A stretch of DNA of 20,470 nt from a virus (IMGVR_UViG_3300027709_000005:1-20470), one strand, 5' to 3'; numbered from the stretch's first letter, positions 7,320 through 15,275 are shown. The notes: generated by a model not told the origin, from the letters alone. Numbers and translations are program-made.

Positions 7320-7942
7320 AATTTGGAGACGCCAAGGGTTCAGCCCAAAAATCATCACTGGTACAATACCAGTACGTAGACGGAGACAACAGTGTGCGAA
7401 TGGTAGGAGATATACTTCCTAGATACGTTTACTGGGTAACCGGAGACAACAACAAAAACATTCCAATGGAGTGTTTGGCATTTAATCGAAACTCTGAGAC
7501 TTTCGATAATGCAGAAACAGATTGGGTCAGGAAGTTTCATCCCGAAAAGAAATGTGGATGGGCATATGCTATTCAGTGTGTCCACAATGGAGAAGTTAAG
7601 ATTCTTAATCTTAAAAAGAAACTTCTTGAGCAAGTAATGCTCGCAGCAGACGATTTAGGTGATCCCACAGATCCAGAAACTGGATGGGATATTAACTTTA
7701 AAAGAGTTAAAACTGGGCCTAACGTATATAACGTTGAGTATCAATTACAGGCTCTAAAATGCAAAGTTCGTGCATTAGACAAAAAAGAACAAGCACTAGT
7801 AGAAGGCTTAAAGTCTATGGAAGAGCTTCTTCCACGACCGACTGCCGACTCTCAAAGAGAGTTTTTAGAAAATGTTAGCAGGGGATCTTCAGAAGTACCT
7901 GCTGAAGCGGAAGAGTTACTCAAAGAGGATTTACCTTACTAA
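7310..7942 (+). CDS. gp32-like single-stranded DNA binding protein
   Basis: The 210-residue protein matches the layout of T4 gp32-type proteins: a short basic, Ser/Gln-rich N-terminus; a beta-rich core with MVGDILPRYVYWV and YAIQCVHNGEVKILNL; a segment GWDINFKRVKTGPNVYNVEYQL like the gp32 core strands; and an acidic tail from about residue 193 ending KEDLPY. The zinc-binding cysteine cluster of T4 gp32 is absent. By family it coats single-stranded DNA at the fork and recruits partners through the acidic tail. The start is well supported by AAGGAG 9 bases upstream. It overlaps the SbcD-like gene by one base (TAATG). The closing DLPY resembles the hydrophobic tip of bacterial SSB tails. The assignment rests on pattern, not on a catalytic motif. 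Confidence 0.78.
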   Translation: MALKFGDAKGSAQKSSLVQYQYVDGDNSVRMVGDILPRYVYWVTGDNNKNIPMECLAFNRNSETFDNAETDWVRKFHPEKKCGWAYAIQCVHNGEVKILNLKKKLLEQVMLAADDLGDPTDPETGWDINFKRVKTGPNVYNVEYQLQALKCKVRALDKKEQALVEGLKSMEELLPRPTADSQREFLENVSRGSSEVPAEAEELLKEDLPY

Positions 7943-8892
7943 TGAAAATACTGTTTACTGCCGACTGGCACTTAAAAGTAGGTCAGAAGAACGTTCCTGA
8001 GGAATGGGCACGTAAACGGTATAGTACATTTTTTAAAAAGGTACATGACTTAGAAAACGAAGTTGATCTTCATGTCATCGGAGGGGATTTGTTTGATCGA
8101 ATTCCTTCCATGACAGAGTTAGAACTATATTTTGAGTTCATCAGTGGCGTGGAGGTTCGTACCCTTATATACGATGGAAATCATGAAGCCACAAAAAAAC
8201 ATCAAACTTTTCTAACACAATTGAAAAAAGCATCTAAGGAGGTGAATCCGCTAATAGAGGTCGTAGATTCTATCTATAACGAAGATCAGTTTGGAGTGCT
8301 CCCCTACTGTGAGCTACACGGAAAATGGCACGCTAAAGACTTTAGTATACGAAAGCCGCTTTTCACTCACGTACGGGGAGCGATTCCTCCTCATGTTACT
8401 CCTGAAGTAGATTTAAAGAGATTTGAACAGTTCCCAATTATATTTGCAGGGGACTTGCATAGTCACACAAACACACAATTAAACATAGTATATCCTGGCA
8501 GTCCTATGACGACACAGTTCCATAGAACTCTAGTAGAAACAGGATACATACTTATTGATGATAATAGTTGGAGTTGGCATAAATTTGACTTGCCACAATT
8601 ATTAAGGAAGACGGTTACTTCTGAAGAAGAAATGGTTCCTACAGACTATAATCATACAATATATGAATTAGAAGGGGATATGGCAGACTTGTCTGCGGTA
8701 GCCAACACAGAACTCTTAGATAAAAAAGTTATTAAGAGAAAGACAGAAACAGCACTTCTTCTTAGTAAAGAAATGACGATAGAAGAAGAATTAGTAGAAT
8801 ATTTAAGTTATATTCTGGAATTAGACGAAACTAAAGTTAAGGATGTATTAAGTACTTTTCATGATTACTCTAAAGAAATTGCAATGGGATAA
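7942..8892 (+). CDS. sbcD: SbcD/Mre11-like (T4 gp47-type) nuclease subunit
   Basis: This is a calcineurin-like phosphoesterase of 316 residues. The metal-binding motifs are in order: Asp8-x-His10 (ADWHL), Asp49 (GGDLFD), Asn80-His81 (GNHE), His143 (FTHVRG), and GDLHSH at 170-175. The C-terminal about 100 residues are charged and helical, fitting the capping and partner-binding region of the Mre11 family. Together with the next gene it forms the Mre11/Rad50-type complex that resects DNA ends for recombination-dependent replication. It starts at TAATG with the gp32-like gene, and its end overlaps the ATPase start by 32 bases, so subunit synthesis is tightly linked. Confidence 0.93.
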   Translation: MKILFTADWHLKVGQKNVPEEWARKRYSTFFKKVHDLENEVDLHVIGGDLFDRIPSMTELELYFEFISGVEVRTLIYDGNHEATKKHQTFLTQLKKASKEVNPLIEVVDSIYNEDQFGVLPYCELHGKWHAKDFSIRKPLFTHVRGAIPPHVTPEVDLKRFEQFPIIFAGDLHSHTNTQLNIVYPGSPMTTQFHRTLVETGYILIDDNSWSWHKFDLPQLLRKTVTSEEEMVPTDYNHTIYELEGDMADLSAVANTELLDKKVIKRKTETALLLSKEMTIEEELVEYLSYILELDETKVKDVLSTFHDYSKEIAMG

Positions 8893-10666
8893 TTGTTTTA
8901 GTTATGGTAGTAATAATTCAATAGATTTAGACGACACTACCGTAACACAGCTTTTAGGAAAAAACGGTGCAGGGAAATCTTCAATACCTCTAATATTAGA
9001 AGAGGTACTTTTTAATAAGAATTCCAAAGGCATTAAGAAAGCTGAAATACAGAATCGAGAGTTTAACAAGGGATACAATATATTCCTTGATTTTTCTGTG
9101 GAGAATGAAAAGTATAGAGTAGAAGTACGAAGAAGTAGAGGTACCATTAAGGTAAAACTATTTAAGGACAAGGAAGACATATCTAGTCATACTGCTACTA
9201 ATACCTACAAAACTCTGGAAGGTATTCTTGGATTAGATTTCAAGACATTTTCCCAGTTAGTATATCAGAGTACAAATGCTAGCTTACAGTTCTTAACAAC
9301 TACTGATGCTAATAGAAAAAAGTTTTTGGTAGAATTATTCGGTGTCGAAGAATATGGTAAGTATTACGAGGTCTTTCGGGAAGTTTCAAAGGAAGTCAAT
9401 ATAAAGTTGACAGCCCTTTCCGCCAAGTCCGATACTATATTGAAATGGCTCGATTCCAATAAATTGGGAGAGTACAACATACTACCCGAGTTAAATCTTC
9501 CAAATATTTCGGAAGAAGACGATACGCGATTACGTTCATTACAAGTAGACTTTCAAAATATTTTTGAAAAAAACAAAAAAATTCGAGAAAATAACACATA
9601 CAAGGAACTACTTTCGAATATATCTCCTACCGACTTTACCCTAATAGGGGATGAAGAAGGTGGGGTTCAAAATACCGAGGAACTAACAATGCTTCTCGGT
9701 ACAGCACGGCGAAAGATTGCTGTAGAAGCCGAAGCAATTTCTGACTTAGAGAAATTAGAAGGAAAATGTCCGACATGCAAACAAGAAATAGATCATGGAA
9801 CAATCCAAAACCTAAAAAGCCAAAGCCAAAAAAGAAGCCAAACAGCGGAGGAGGAAGAAGTACACCTAAGCGTCGTAATAGAAAGAGTTAAACGTCTCAA
9901 TTCTATTATAGAAAAGAAGCAAAAGAAACAAAGAGAATTCGAAGATTTATATGCTAGAGTAGATAATAATCTTCAAATGGACTTCTTAGATGGGGATCAG
10001 TTAAAAAGCAGTATTGCTGAGTTAAAAACTAAAATAGACAAGGCTCGAACAGAGCTAAAAGGAGTTATAGATGAAAACTCGAGAAGACAAAAGCACAATA
10101 CAAGACTCCAAGTCATCGAAGAACAAACAACAGAGTTTGAACGAGAACTTGAAGGAATTACGAAAGAATTATCTGAGCAAGAAAAAATTGCAACGAACTT
10201 AGAAGTATTAAAACGAGCTTTTTCAAACAATGGGCTTATAGCTTATAAACTGGAAAATCTAGTAAAAGAGTTCGAAGACTTAACAAATGAATATCTTGCT
10301 GAGTTAAGTGATGGTCGTTTTAACATAAACTTTATAGTTGAAAACGACAAGTTAAATGTTTCATTATCTGATAATGGAAATATAGTAGACATACTAGCTT
10401 TAAGTAGCGGAGAGTTAGCCCGTGTTAACACAGCTACCTTAATCTCTATACGAAAATTAATGAGTAGTATTTCAAAGAGTAGAATCAATGTACTATTCTT
10501 AGATGAAGTTATTAATGTCTTAGACGAGCAGGGAAGAGAAAAATTAGTAGAAGTTCTTCTTAGTGAAGAAGGATTAAGTACTTATATAGTTTCCCACGGT
10601 TGGACTCACCCTCTATTAGGAAAAGTGGAGGTAATAAAAGAGGACAATATAAGCAGATTAGAATGA
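8861..10666 (+). CDS. sbcC: SbcC/Rad50-like (T4 gp46-type) ATPase
   Basis: This 601-residue SMC-type ATPase has Walker A GKNGAGKS at 33-40, the Q-loop region near 130 (FKTFSQLVYQS), a long charged coiled coil, and a zinc hook CPTC at 303-306 in the middle of the coil. A second coil follows, then the ABC signature LSSGE at 514-518 and Walker B LFLDE with Asp548/Glu549. Length and order match T4 gp46 (560 residues). The start at 8861 gives the expected N-terminal strand (ITLKKLQWDN) before Walker A; it lacks a clear Shine-Dalgarno and overlaps sbcD by 32 bases. Partner of the preceding nuclease. The end is an ATGA overlap with the next gene. Confidence 0.95.
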   Translation: MITLKKLQWDNCFSYGSNNSIDLDDTTVTQLLGKNGAGKSSIPLILEEVLFNKNSKGIKKAEIQNREFNKGYNIFLDFSVENEKYRVEVRRSRGTIKVKLFKDKEDISSHTATNTYKTLEGILGLDFKTFSQLVYQSTNASLQFLTTTDANRKKFLVELFGVEEYGKYYEVFREVSKEVNIKLTALSAKSDTILKWLDSNKLGEYNILPELNLPNISEEDDTRLRSLQVDFQNIFEKNKKIRENNTYKELLSNISPTDFTLIGDEEGGVQNTEELTMLLGTARRKIAVEAEAISDLEKLEGKCPTCKQEIDHGTIQNLKSQSQKRSQTAEEEEVHLSVVIERVKRLNSIIEKKQKKQREFEDLYARVDNNLQMDFLDGDQLKSSIAELKTKIDKARTELKGVIDENSRRQKHNTRLQVIEEQTTEFERELEGITKELSEQEKIATNLEVLKRAFSNNGLIAYKLENLVKEFEDLTNEYLAELSDGRFNINFIVENDKLNVSLSDNGNIVDILALSSGELARVNTATLISIRKLMSSISKSRINVLFLDEVINVLDEQGREKLVEVLLSEEGLSTYIVSHGWTHPLLGKVEVIKEDNISRLE

Positions 10667-11106
10667 AGTTAATGATTACAGATAAAATGCAAGATGAATT
10701 GGTAGATGTAGTAGAAAATTTTACTTATGTAAGTGACTCCGACCAGTTTGGAAAAAGAGAAGCTTGGTACATAATGAAAGAAAAGCCCTATACAGGAGAC
10801 TGTGAGGATTTCGCCCTTACAATACTGTATAATATATGCAATAGAAAAGTACCTTTAATGATACTATCTATATTCTTTGGAATGAGCAAGATATGTTATA
10901 CTAAGTCCCCTAGAGATGGAGGCCATGCAGTATTAAAGCATAGAGGTCTTTATACCGATAATTGGCAAAAAGAGTGGTTAACAAAGCAAGATTACTTAGA
11001 TAAAGGGTACACCTTTCATCCTTTCTTGTTTTGGGCGTACACCACAAGTGTTAAATTATTTTTAGGGTACTTAGCTGCCCGTAAAAAGGAGAAAGAGAAT
11101 GGTTGA
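10663..11106 (+). CDS. Transglutaminase-like cysteine peptidase
   Basis: The chosen start is ATG 10663, in an ATGA overlap with sbcC, giving 147 residues; an upstream ATG at 10600 would overlap sbcC by 67 bases and adds an unconvincing basic leader. The protein has the spaced triad of bacterial transglutaminase-like cysteine proteinases: Cys47 in TGDCEDFAL, His88 in GGHAVL, and Asp99 in LYTDNW. A hydrophobic stretch at 119-137 (HPFLFWAYTTSVKLFLGYL) may be buried or may touch membrane. The family cleaves or cross-links peptides; the substrate here is unknown. Its placement between DNA recombination genes is unusual. The Shine-Dalgarno of the next gene (AAAGGAGA) lies in its last codons. Fold call moderate, activity untested. 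Confidence 0.72.
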   Translation: MKLMITDKMQDELVDVVENFTYVSDSDQFGKREAWYIMKEKPYTGDCEDFALTILYNICNRKVPLMILSIFFGMSKICYTKSPRDGGHAVLKHRGLYTDNWQKEWLTKQDYLDKGYTFHPFLFWAYTTSVKLFLGYLAARKKEKENG

Positions 11107-11569
11107 TTCCCGAGCTAAAGGAGCCGAGGGAGAAAAACAAGTAAAGGATCTATTAAGAAAACACACAGGATTACCGTTTGAAAGGGTTCCAATGTCAGGA
11201 GCCCTTCCTTTTATGAAAGGAGACCTGTTTGTTCCCGATACAGCACTACACTATTGTATCGAAGTAAAGTTCTATAAAAACTCACATTTTGATGATAAAA
11301 TATTAACTAATAAATCAAGTGAGTTTGTGAGATGGTGGGAACAAGCCGTAGACCAAGGTAAGAAAACGGACAGAAAACCTGTATTATTCTTTAAGTATAA
11401 TAGGTCAAAGATTTTTGTAGCAGTTCGAGATGAACCGCAGAAGACAAAGAAGTATATGTATGTGGGACACTTAGGTTGTTATGTTATGATAGCAGAAGAG
11501 TGGTTAATAAACGAAAAACCGAGATTTATAAATGGCAATAACGTTTCAGAGCTTGCAAACGCGAGATGA
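11099..11569 (+). CDS. PD-(D/E)XK endonuclease, Holliday-junction-resolvase-like
   Basis: This 156-residue protein has the core of archaeal Hjc/RecB-type nucleases: an N-terminal helix with Glu12 (KGAEGEKQ), a motif with Asp42 (MKGDLF), the signature strand Glu55-x-Lys57 (IEVKFYK), and a downstream helix WWEQAV. By family it would cut branched DNA intermediates, fitting the neighbouring SbcCD and UvsW-like genes; a role as a packaging-linked resolvase is plausible but inferred. The start is supported by GGAGA 7 bases upstream, and the gene overlaps its neighbour by 8 bases. Alternatives are a VRR-NUC-type or RecU-type nuclease; the visible motifs do not separate these. Confidence 0.77.
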   Translation: MVDSRAKGAEGEKQVKDLLRKHTGLPFERVPMSGALPFMKGDLFVPDTALHYCIEVKFYKNSHFDDKILTNKSSEFVRWWEQAVDQGKKTDRKPVLFFKYNRSKIFVAVRDEPQKTKKYMYVGHLGCYVMIAEEWLINEKPRFINGNNVSELANAR

Positions 11570-12368
11570 GAATAGAATATTAGTAATTGATGCACTTAAT
11601 TTAGGATTTAGATGGAAGCATCAAAATAGAACAGACTTTTCTGAAGACTATATCAAAACTGTTAATTCATTTGCTACTTCCTACAAGTGTGGGACGATAA
11701 TTATCACCTGTGATAAAGGTAACAGTAGATATAGAAAGAATATCTATCCAGAATACAAAATGGATAGGAAAGAACGGTACGAGAAACAAACAGATCAGGA
11801 GAAGCAAGCATTTTTAGACTTTTACGATGAAATGCACTATACCTTACGCTGTTTAGAAGAGACTTGTATTGTTCTTCAATACGACGGAGTTGAGGCAGAC
11901 GATATAGCAGCTTATTTAAGTGCTAATCTTATTGCTGAACAAGTATGGCTAATAAGCTCTGATAGAGATTGGGACTTATTAATAAAAGACAATGTCTCTA
12001 GATTTTCTTATGTAAATAGGAAAGAGACTACGCTGCAAAACTGGAGAGAGTCACACGAGTTTCCAATAGAAGACTATATTACAATCAAATGCTTAACCGG
12101 CGACAGCGGGGACAACATTCCAGGGATACCAGGAATTGGTCCAAAACGCGCAGCCACCTTGGTATCTGAATATGGTACTCTTTTTGATATCTATGAAGCC
12201 TGTCCAATAAACAGTAAGTACAAATATATTCAAAGTTTAAATCTGCACAAGGACGTGCTATTACGAAACTTTGAAATTATGGACCTACTAGCTTATACTA
12301 ATGAAGCTATTGGTAAAGAAAATATAGAAGACATTAACGAAAAATGTTCTGGTATTTTACAAGGATAA
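11532..12368 (+). CDS. FEN-type 5'-3' exonuclease / RNase H
   Basis: This 278-residue PIN-like nuclease of the T4 RNase H/T5 flap-endonuclease family removes RNA primers and flaps. Metal ligands are visible in order: Asp20 (IDALN), Asp61 (CDKG), Glu121/Asp123/Asp124 (EADD), Asp144/Asp146 (SSDRDWD), and Asp191/Asp194 (GDSGDN). A helix-hairpin-helix DNA-binding loop follows at 195-206 (IPGIPGIGPKRA). It supplies the 5' nuclease that the PolA-type polymerase here lacks. The ATG at 11532 overlaps the previous gene by 38 bases and has no clear Shine-Dalgarno; TTG at 11553 is another possible start. The gene ends 3 bases before nrdA. Confidence 0.92.
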   Translation: MAITFQSLQTRDENRILVIDALNLGFRWKHQNRTDFSEDYIKTVNSFATSYKCGTIIITCDKGNSRYRKNIYPEYKMDRKERYEKQTDQEKQAFLDFYDEMHYTLRCLEETCIVLQYDGVEADDIAAYLSANLIAEQVWLISSDRDWDLLIKDNVSRFSYVNRKETTLQNWRESHEFPIEDYITIKCLTGDSGDNIPGIPGIGPKRAATLVSEYGTLFDIYEACPINSKYKYIQSLNLHKDVLLRNFEIMDLLAYTNEAIGKENIEDINEKCSGILQG

Positions 12369-12371
12369 GAA

Positions 12372-14147
12372 GTGAAGATAGAGTATAAAAGAGACGAAAT
12401 TTTACCAGATTTTAGTGTAAGAACGCTAAACGATAGATACTTATTAGAAAATGAGAACTCGCCTCAAGAAGCTTTCGCACGTGCGGCGAAAACCTTCTCT
12501 GATTCTGATGAGATGGCACAACGCTTGTATGATTATGCAAGTCAATTATGGTTTATGTTCTCTACTCCTGTTCTCTCAAATGGGGGAAGTAGTAGAGGCT
12601 TACCAATTAGTTGTTTTCTGAACTATGTAGGAGATAGTCGCGGTGGAATCGCGGGACACTACACAGAGAATGCATGGCTTTCGTCCGTGGGCGGAGGCAT
12701 AGGCGGATATTGGGGAGATGTAAGGAGTGTTGGATCTAAAACATCTCGTGGAAGTGAAAGTACAGGAGTTATTCCTTTTCTAAAAGTTGTGGATGCTGAA
12801 ATGCTCGCATTTAGTCAAGGAGTTACAAGGAGAGGATCTTATGCGGCATATTTACCAATTGATCATCCTGAAATCGAGGAATTTTTGGATGTACGGAAGC
12901 CAACTGGAGGTGATATTAACAGGAAGTCTATTAATCTTCATCACGCTGTTATCATATCTAATAAATTCATGGAACTCATCGCGAATGCTACAAATACTGT
13001 TGGATTTGATGACAGCTGGGATCTAATTGACCCACATTCGGGGGACATTAAAAAGACTGTTTCTGCAAAAGTATTGTGGATAAAGATTATCCAAAATCGA
13101 GTAGAAACTGGCGAACCTTACATAATGTTCGAGGATACTATAAACGAAGCCTTACCAGACTTTCAAAAGAAGTTAGGGCTCAAAGTCCACCAAAGTAACT
13201 TATGTAGTGAGATTACTTTGCCGACTGATGACAAGAGGACAGCAGTATGTTGTTTATCTAGTGTGAATTTGGAGAAGTTTGATGAGTGGTCAAATTGCGA
13301 GACTTTTATTCCTGACCTTGTACGGATGCTTGATAATGTTATTGAATATTTCATCACAAATGCGCCGGATGAGTTGGCGCGCGCGAAGTTTTCTGCTTCG
13401 CAAGAAAGATCGATTGGACTCGGGGCCATGGGTTTCCACGCCTACTTACAAAAACGTGGAATACCATTCGAAAGTGCTATGGCAAAAAGTTTCAACCTTC
13501 GGGCATTCTCGTACATTAAGGCTGAAGCATCCAAGGCTACTAGAGATTTGGCGGCAGAGCGCGGAGAATGCCCGGATAGCAAGTGGATTGGTGCTGGGGT
13601 TCGTAACGCTCACCTTCTTGCCATTGCTCCTAATGCTAGTAGCAGCATTATTTGTGGTAATACTTCTCCCAGCATTGAGCCTTATAGGGCTAATGCATTT
13701 ACTCAGAAAACTAAAACAGGTAGTGCTCTCTTAAAGAATAAATTCTTAGAAGAACTACTTGAAACCAAAGGTGAGAATACGGATGAAGTATGGAAAACCA
13801 TTATTACTAATGATGGATCAGTACAACACTTAGACTGTTTAAGTGAGTACGAAAAAGATGTATATAAGACGGCAGTAGAATTAGATCAGAGATGGATAGT
13901 AGAACACGCAGCAGATAGACAAGAGTTTATTTGCCAAGCACAAAGTGTTAATATGTTCTTTCCCGCTGATGTATCTAAACAAGAGCTACATAATGTTCAT
14001 CTAATGGCTTGGAATAGAAAATTAAAAACTCTTTATTATTTAAGGAGTGAGGCACTGAAAAGGGCTGAAGTAGTGTCGGATGAGAAGCTCAGAGAGTTCA
14101 TATTCGATTTTGATGATGAAGAAGGATGTTTAGCTTGTGAAGGATAA
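12372..14147 (+). CDS. nrdA: Ribonucleotide reductase class I, large (alpha) subunit
   Basis: This 591-residue catalytic subunit makes deoxyribonucleotides for phage replication. Active-site residues are present: Cys81 (SCFLN), Asn276-Cys278-Glu280 (NLCSE, thiyl radical site), Cys293/Cys294 for the redox partner, the APNASSS phosphate-binding loop, and a C-terminal CLAC pair that shuttles electrons. The N-terminal ATP-cone of the long NrdA form is absent (E. coli NrdA is 761 residues), so activity control by dATP is probably missing. It starts at GTG, with AAGGA 6 bases upstream. Its middle part is locally richer in G+C than neighbours, and it contains the inverted repeats at 12476-12485 and 13383-13401. 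Confidence 0.94.
   Translation: MKIEYKRDEILPDFSVRTLNDRYLLENENSPQEAFARAAKTFSDSDEMAQRLYDYASQLWFMFSTPVLSNGGSSRGLPISCFLNYVGDSRGGIAGHYTENAWLSSVGGGIGGYWGDVRSVGSKTSRGSESTGVIPFLKVVDAEMLAFSQGVTRRGSYAAYLPIDHPEIEEFLDVRKPTGGDINRKSINLHHAVIISNKFMELIANATNTVGFDDSWDLIDPHSGDIKKTVSAKVLWIKIIQNRVETGEPYIMFEDTINEALPDFQKKLGLKVHQSNLCSEITLPTDDKRTAVCCLSSVNLEKFDEWSNCETFIPDLVRMLDNVIEYFITNAPDELARAKFSASQERSIGLGAMGFHAYLQKRGIPFESAMAKSFNLRAFSYIKAEASKATRDLAAERGECPDSKWIGAGVRNAHLLAIAPNASSSIICGNTSPSIEPYRANAFTQKTKTGSALLKNKFLEELLETKGENTDEVWKTIITNDGSVQHLDCLSEYEKDVYKTAVELDQRWIVEHAADRQEFICQAQSVNMFFPADVSKQELHNVHLMAWNRKLKTLYYLRSEALKRAEVVSDEKLREFIFDFDDEEGCLACEG
12476..12485. repeat. Palindrome CGCACGTGCG, copy 1 (in nrdA)
   Basis: A perfect 10-base palindrome inside nrdA, flanked by TTT and GCGAAA so that TTTCGC and GCGAAA also pair. 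It codes for Ala-Arg-Ala. The second copy is at 15221-15230. Confidence 0.5.
13383..13401. repeat. Inverted repeat GCGAAG/CTTCGC in nrdA
   Basis: Six-base perfect arms around a 7-base TTTTCTG loop, inside coding sequence. The arms are identical to those at 1016-1031. Confidence 0.4.
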
Positions 14148-14301
14148 AATCTGGACTGTATGGAAGTATACCATAGGAAGTTTTAGTGACGAGAAAACTG
14201 CTGAATTTGACAATATAGTTGCACTTCTAAGAACTTTTATTGTTTTTGTAAGCATTGTGACTTGTTTTTTCATTATGGCAAATATAGTACATAATTGGTG
14301 A
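14137..14301 (+). CDS. 54-residue membrane microprotein between nrdA and nrdB
   Basis: A GTG-started frame (14137) overlaps the nrdA end by 11 bases and stops 5 bases before nrdB, filling the gap exactly. GGAUGU-like purines just upstream (AGAAGGATG) provide a plausible Shine-Dalgarno. The peptide opens with a basic/aromatic motif (KDKIWTVWKYT), a polar turn with SDEKTAEFDN, then a hydrophobic helix at about 33-52 (TFIVFVSIVTCFFIMANIV), ending NW. The compact, complete pattern and fit between neighbours make it a convincing gene. Small membrane proteins of this type are often seen near nrd genes of marine phages; that is from memory. Function unknown. Confidence 0.75.
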   Translation: MKDKIWTVWKYTIGSFSDEKTAEFDNIVALLRTFIVFVSIVTCFFIMANIVHNW

Positions 14302-14306
14302 GGTAA

Positions 14307-15266
14307 ATGGGACTACTAGACGAAAGAAATTATTATAAGCCTTTTAATTATTCGTGGGCATTTGAAGCATATAAGCAACAACAGCATATGCACTGGCTTC
14401 CAGATGAAGTCACCCTTGCGGATGATCTAAAGGATTACAGAGAGAAATTAAGTGATGATAATAGGAAACTGTTATCAAATATTTTTAGGTTTTTTACTCA
14501 AGCTGATGTAGATGTGGCTTGTGGGTATGCTACCCACTATTTGCCTACATTTAAACAGCCAGAGGTAAGAATGATGTTATCGGCTTTCGCTAATATGGAA
14601 GCGGTGCATCAAGAAGCGTATTCACTTTTGTTGGAAACGCTTGGTTATGACGATAGTGAGTATCAAATGTTTACTCAGGTACAATCCATGTCAGATAAGC
14701 ATGAGTATTTGAGTAGTTTTGATACAAGTACAAAAGTAGGGCTGGCTAAAACTATGGCTGTATATAGTGCCTTCACAGAAGGTGTACAGTTATTTAGTAG
14801 TTTTGCTATACTTTTAAATTTTCCGCGTCATAACTATATGAAGGGAATGGGACAAATCGTTACATGGAGTATTCGTGATGAAACTCTTCATGTAGAGAGC
14901 ATGAGTAGGCTTTTTAAAGAGTTTATTCGTGAGAACCCAGAACTTTGGAATGATGAGTTAAAGTATGAAATCTATTGCGCTGCAGAGCGTGTTGTTGAGC
15001 TAGAAGACGCTTTTATAGATACTTGTTTTGAAGAAGCCGAGATTACTGGTCTTAATGCTTCAGAAGTAAAAGAGTATATTCGTTATATTGCGGATAGACG
15101 ACTTCTAGGAATAGGTATGAAAGCAATCTTCCATAGCAAAGACAATCCATTACCATGGTTAGATTATATTCTAAATGGAGTGGAGCATACTAACTTTTTT
15201 GAAAACAGGGCCACTGAGTACGCACGTGCGAGCACTAGTGGGAATTGGAAAGATATCTTTAAATAG
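14307..15266 (+). CDS. nrdB: Ribonucleotide reductase class I, small (beta) subunit
   Basis: This 319-residue radical-generating subunit has all diiron ligands in the order and spacing of E. coli NrdB: Asp67, Glu98, His101, Glu158, Glu192 and His195, and the radical tyrosine at Tyr105 (NMEAVHQEAY). It is therefore expected to be a tyrosyl-radical, not a manganese/phenylalanine variant. GAGGT just upstream of the ATG is a good Shine-Dalgarno. The gene follows the microprotein by 5 bases and completes the NrdAB enzyme. The palindrome CGCACGTGCG, also found in nrdA, lies at 15221-15230 near its end. Confidence 0.96.
   Translation: MGLLDERNYYKPFNYSWAFEAYKQQQHMHWLPDEVTLADDLKDYREKLSDDNRKLLSNIFRFFTQADVDVACGYATHYLPTFKQPEVRMMLSAFANMEAVHQEAYSLLLETLGYDDSEYQMFTQVQSMSDKHEYLSSFDTSTKVGLAKTMAVYSAFTEGVQLFSSFAILLNFPRHNYMKGMGQIVTWSIRDETLHVESMSRLFKEFIRENPELWNDELKYEIYCAAERVVELEDAFIDTCFEEAEITGLNASEVKEYIRYIADRRLLGIGMKAIFHSKDNPLPWLDYILNGVEHTNFFENRATEYARASTSGNWKDIFK
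15221..15230. repeat. Palindrome CGCACGTGCG, copy 2 (near the nrdB end)
   Basis: The same 10-base palindrome as at 12476-12485, again coding Ala-Arg-Ala and again in an nrd gene. Confidence 0.5.
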
Positions 15267-15275
15267 GAGAATACA

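Noticed and set aside
7721-7735. Inverted repeat AACGT-ATATA-ACGTT in the gp32-like gene
   Set aside because: Five-base arms in AT-rich coding sequence are likely by chance and have no second copy seen.
10600-11106. Peptidase gene starting at ATG 10600
   Set aside because: That start overlaps sbcC by 67 bases and adds a basic, unconserved-looking leader; ATG 10663 has a typical ATGA overlap.
13163-13429. Minus-strand frame within nrdA
   Set aside because: Shadow of conserved nrdA coding sequence on the opposite strand.
13279-13734. 151-residue open frame inside nrdA
   Set aside because: It overlaps conserved NrdA segments (including the APNASSS loop) and has no ribosome binding site or recognisable motif.
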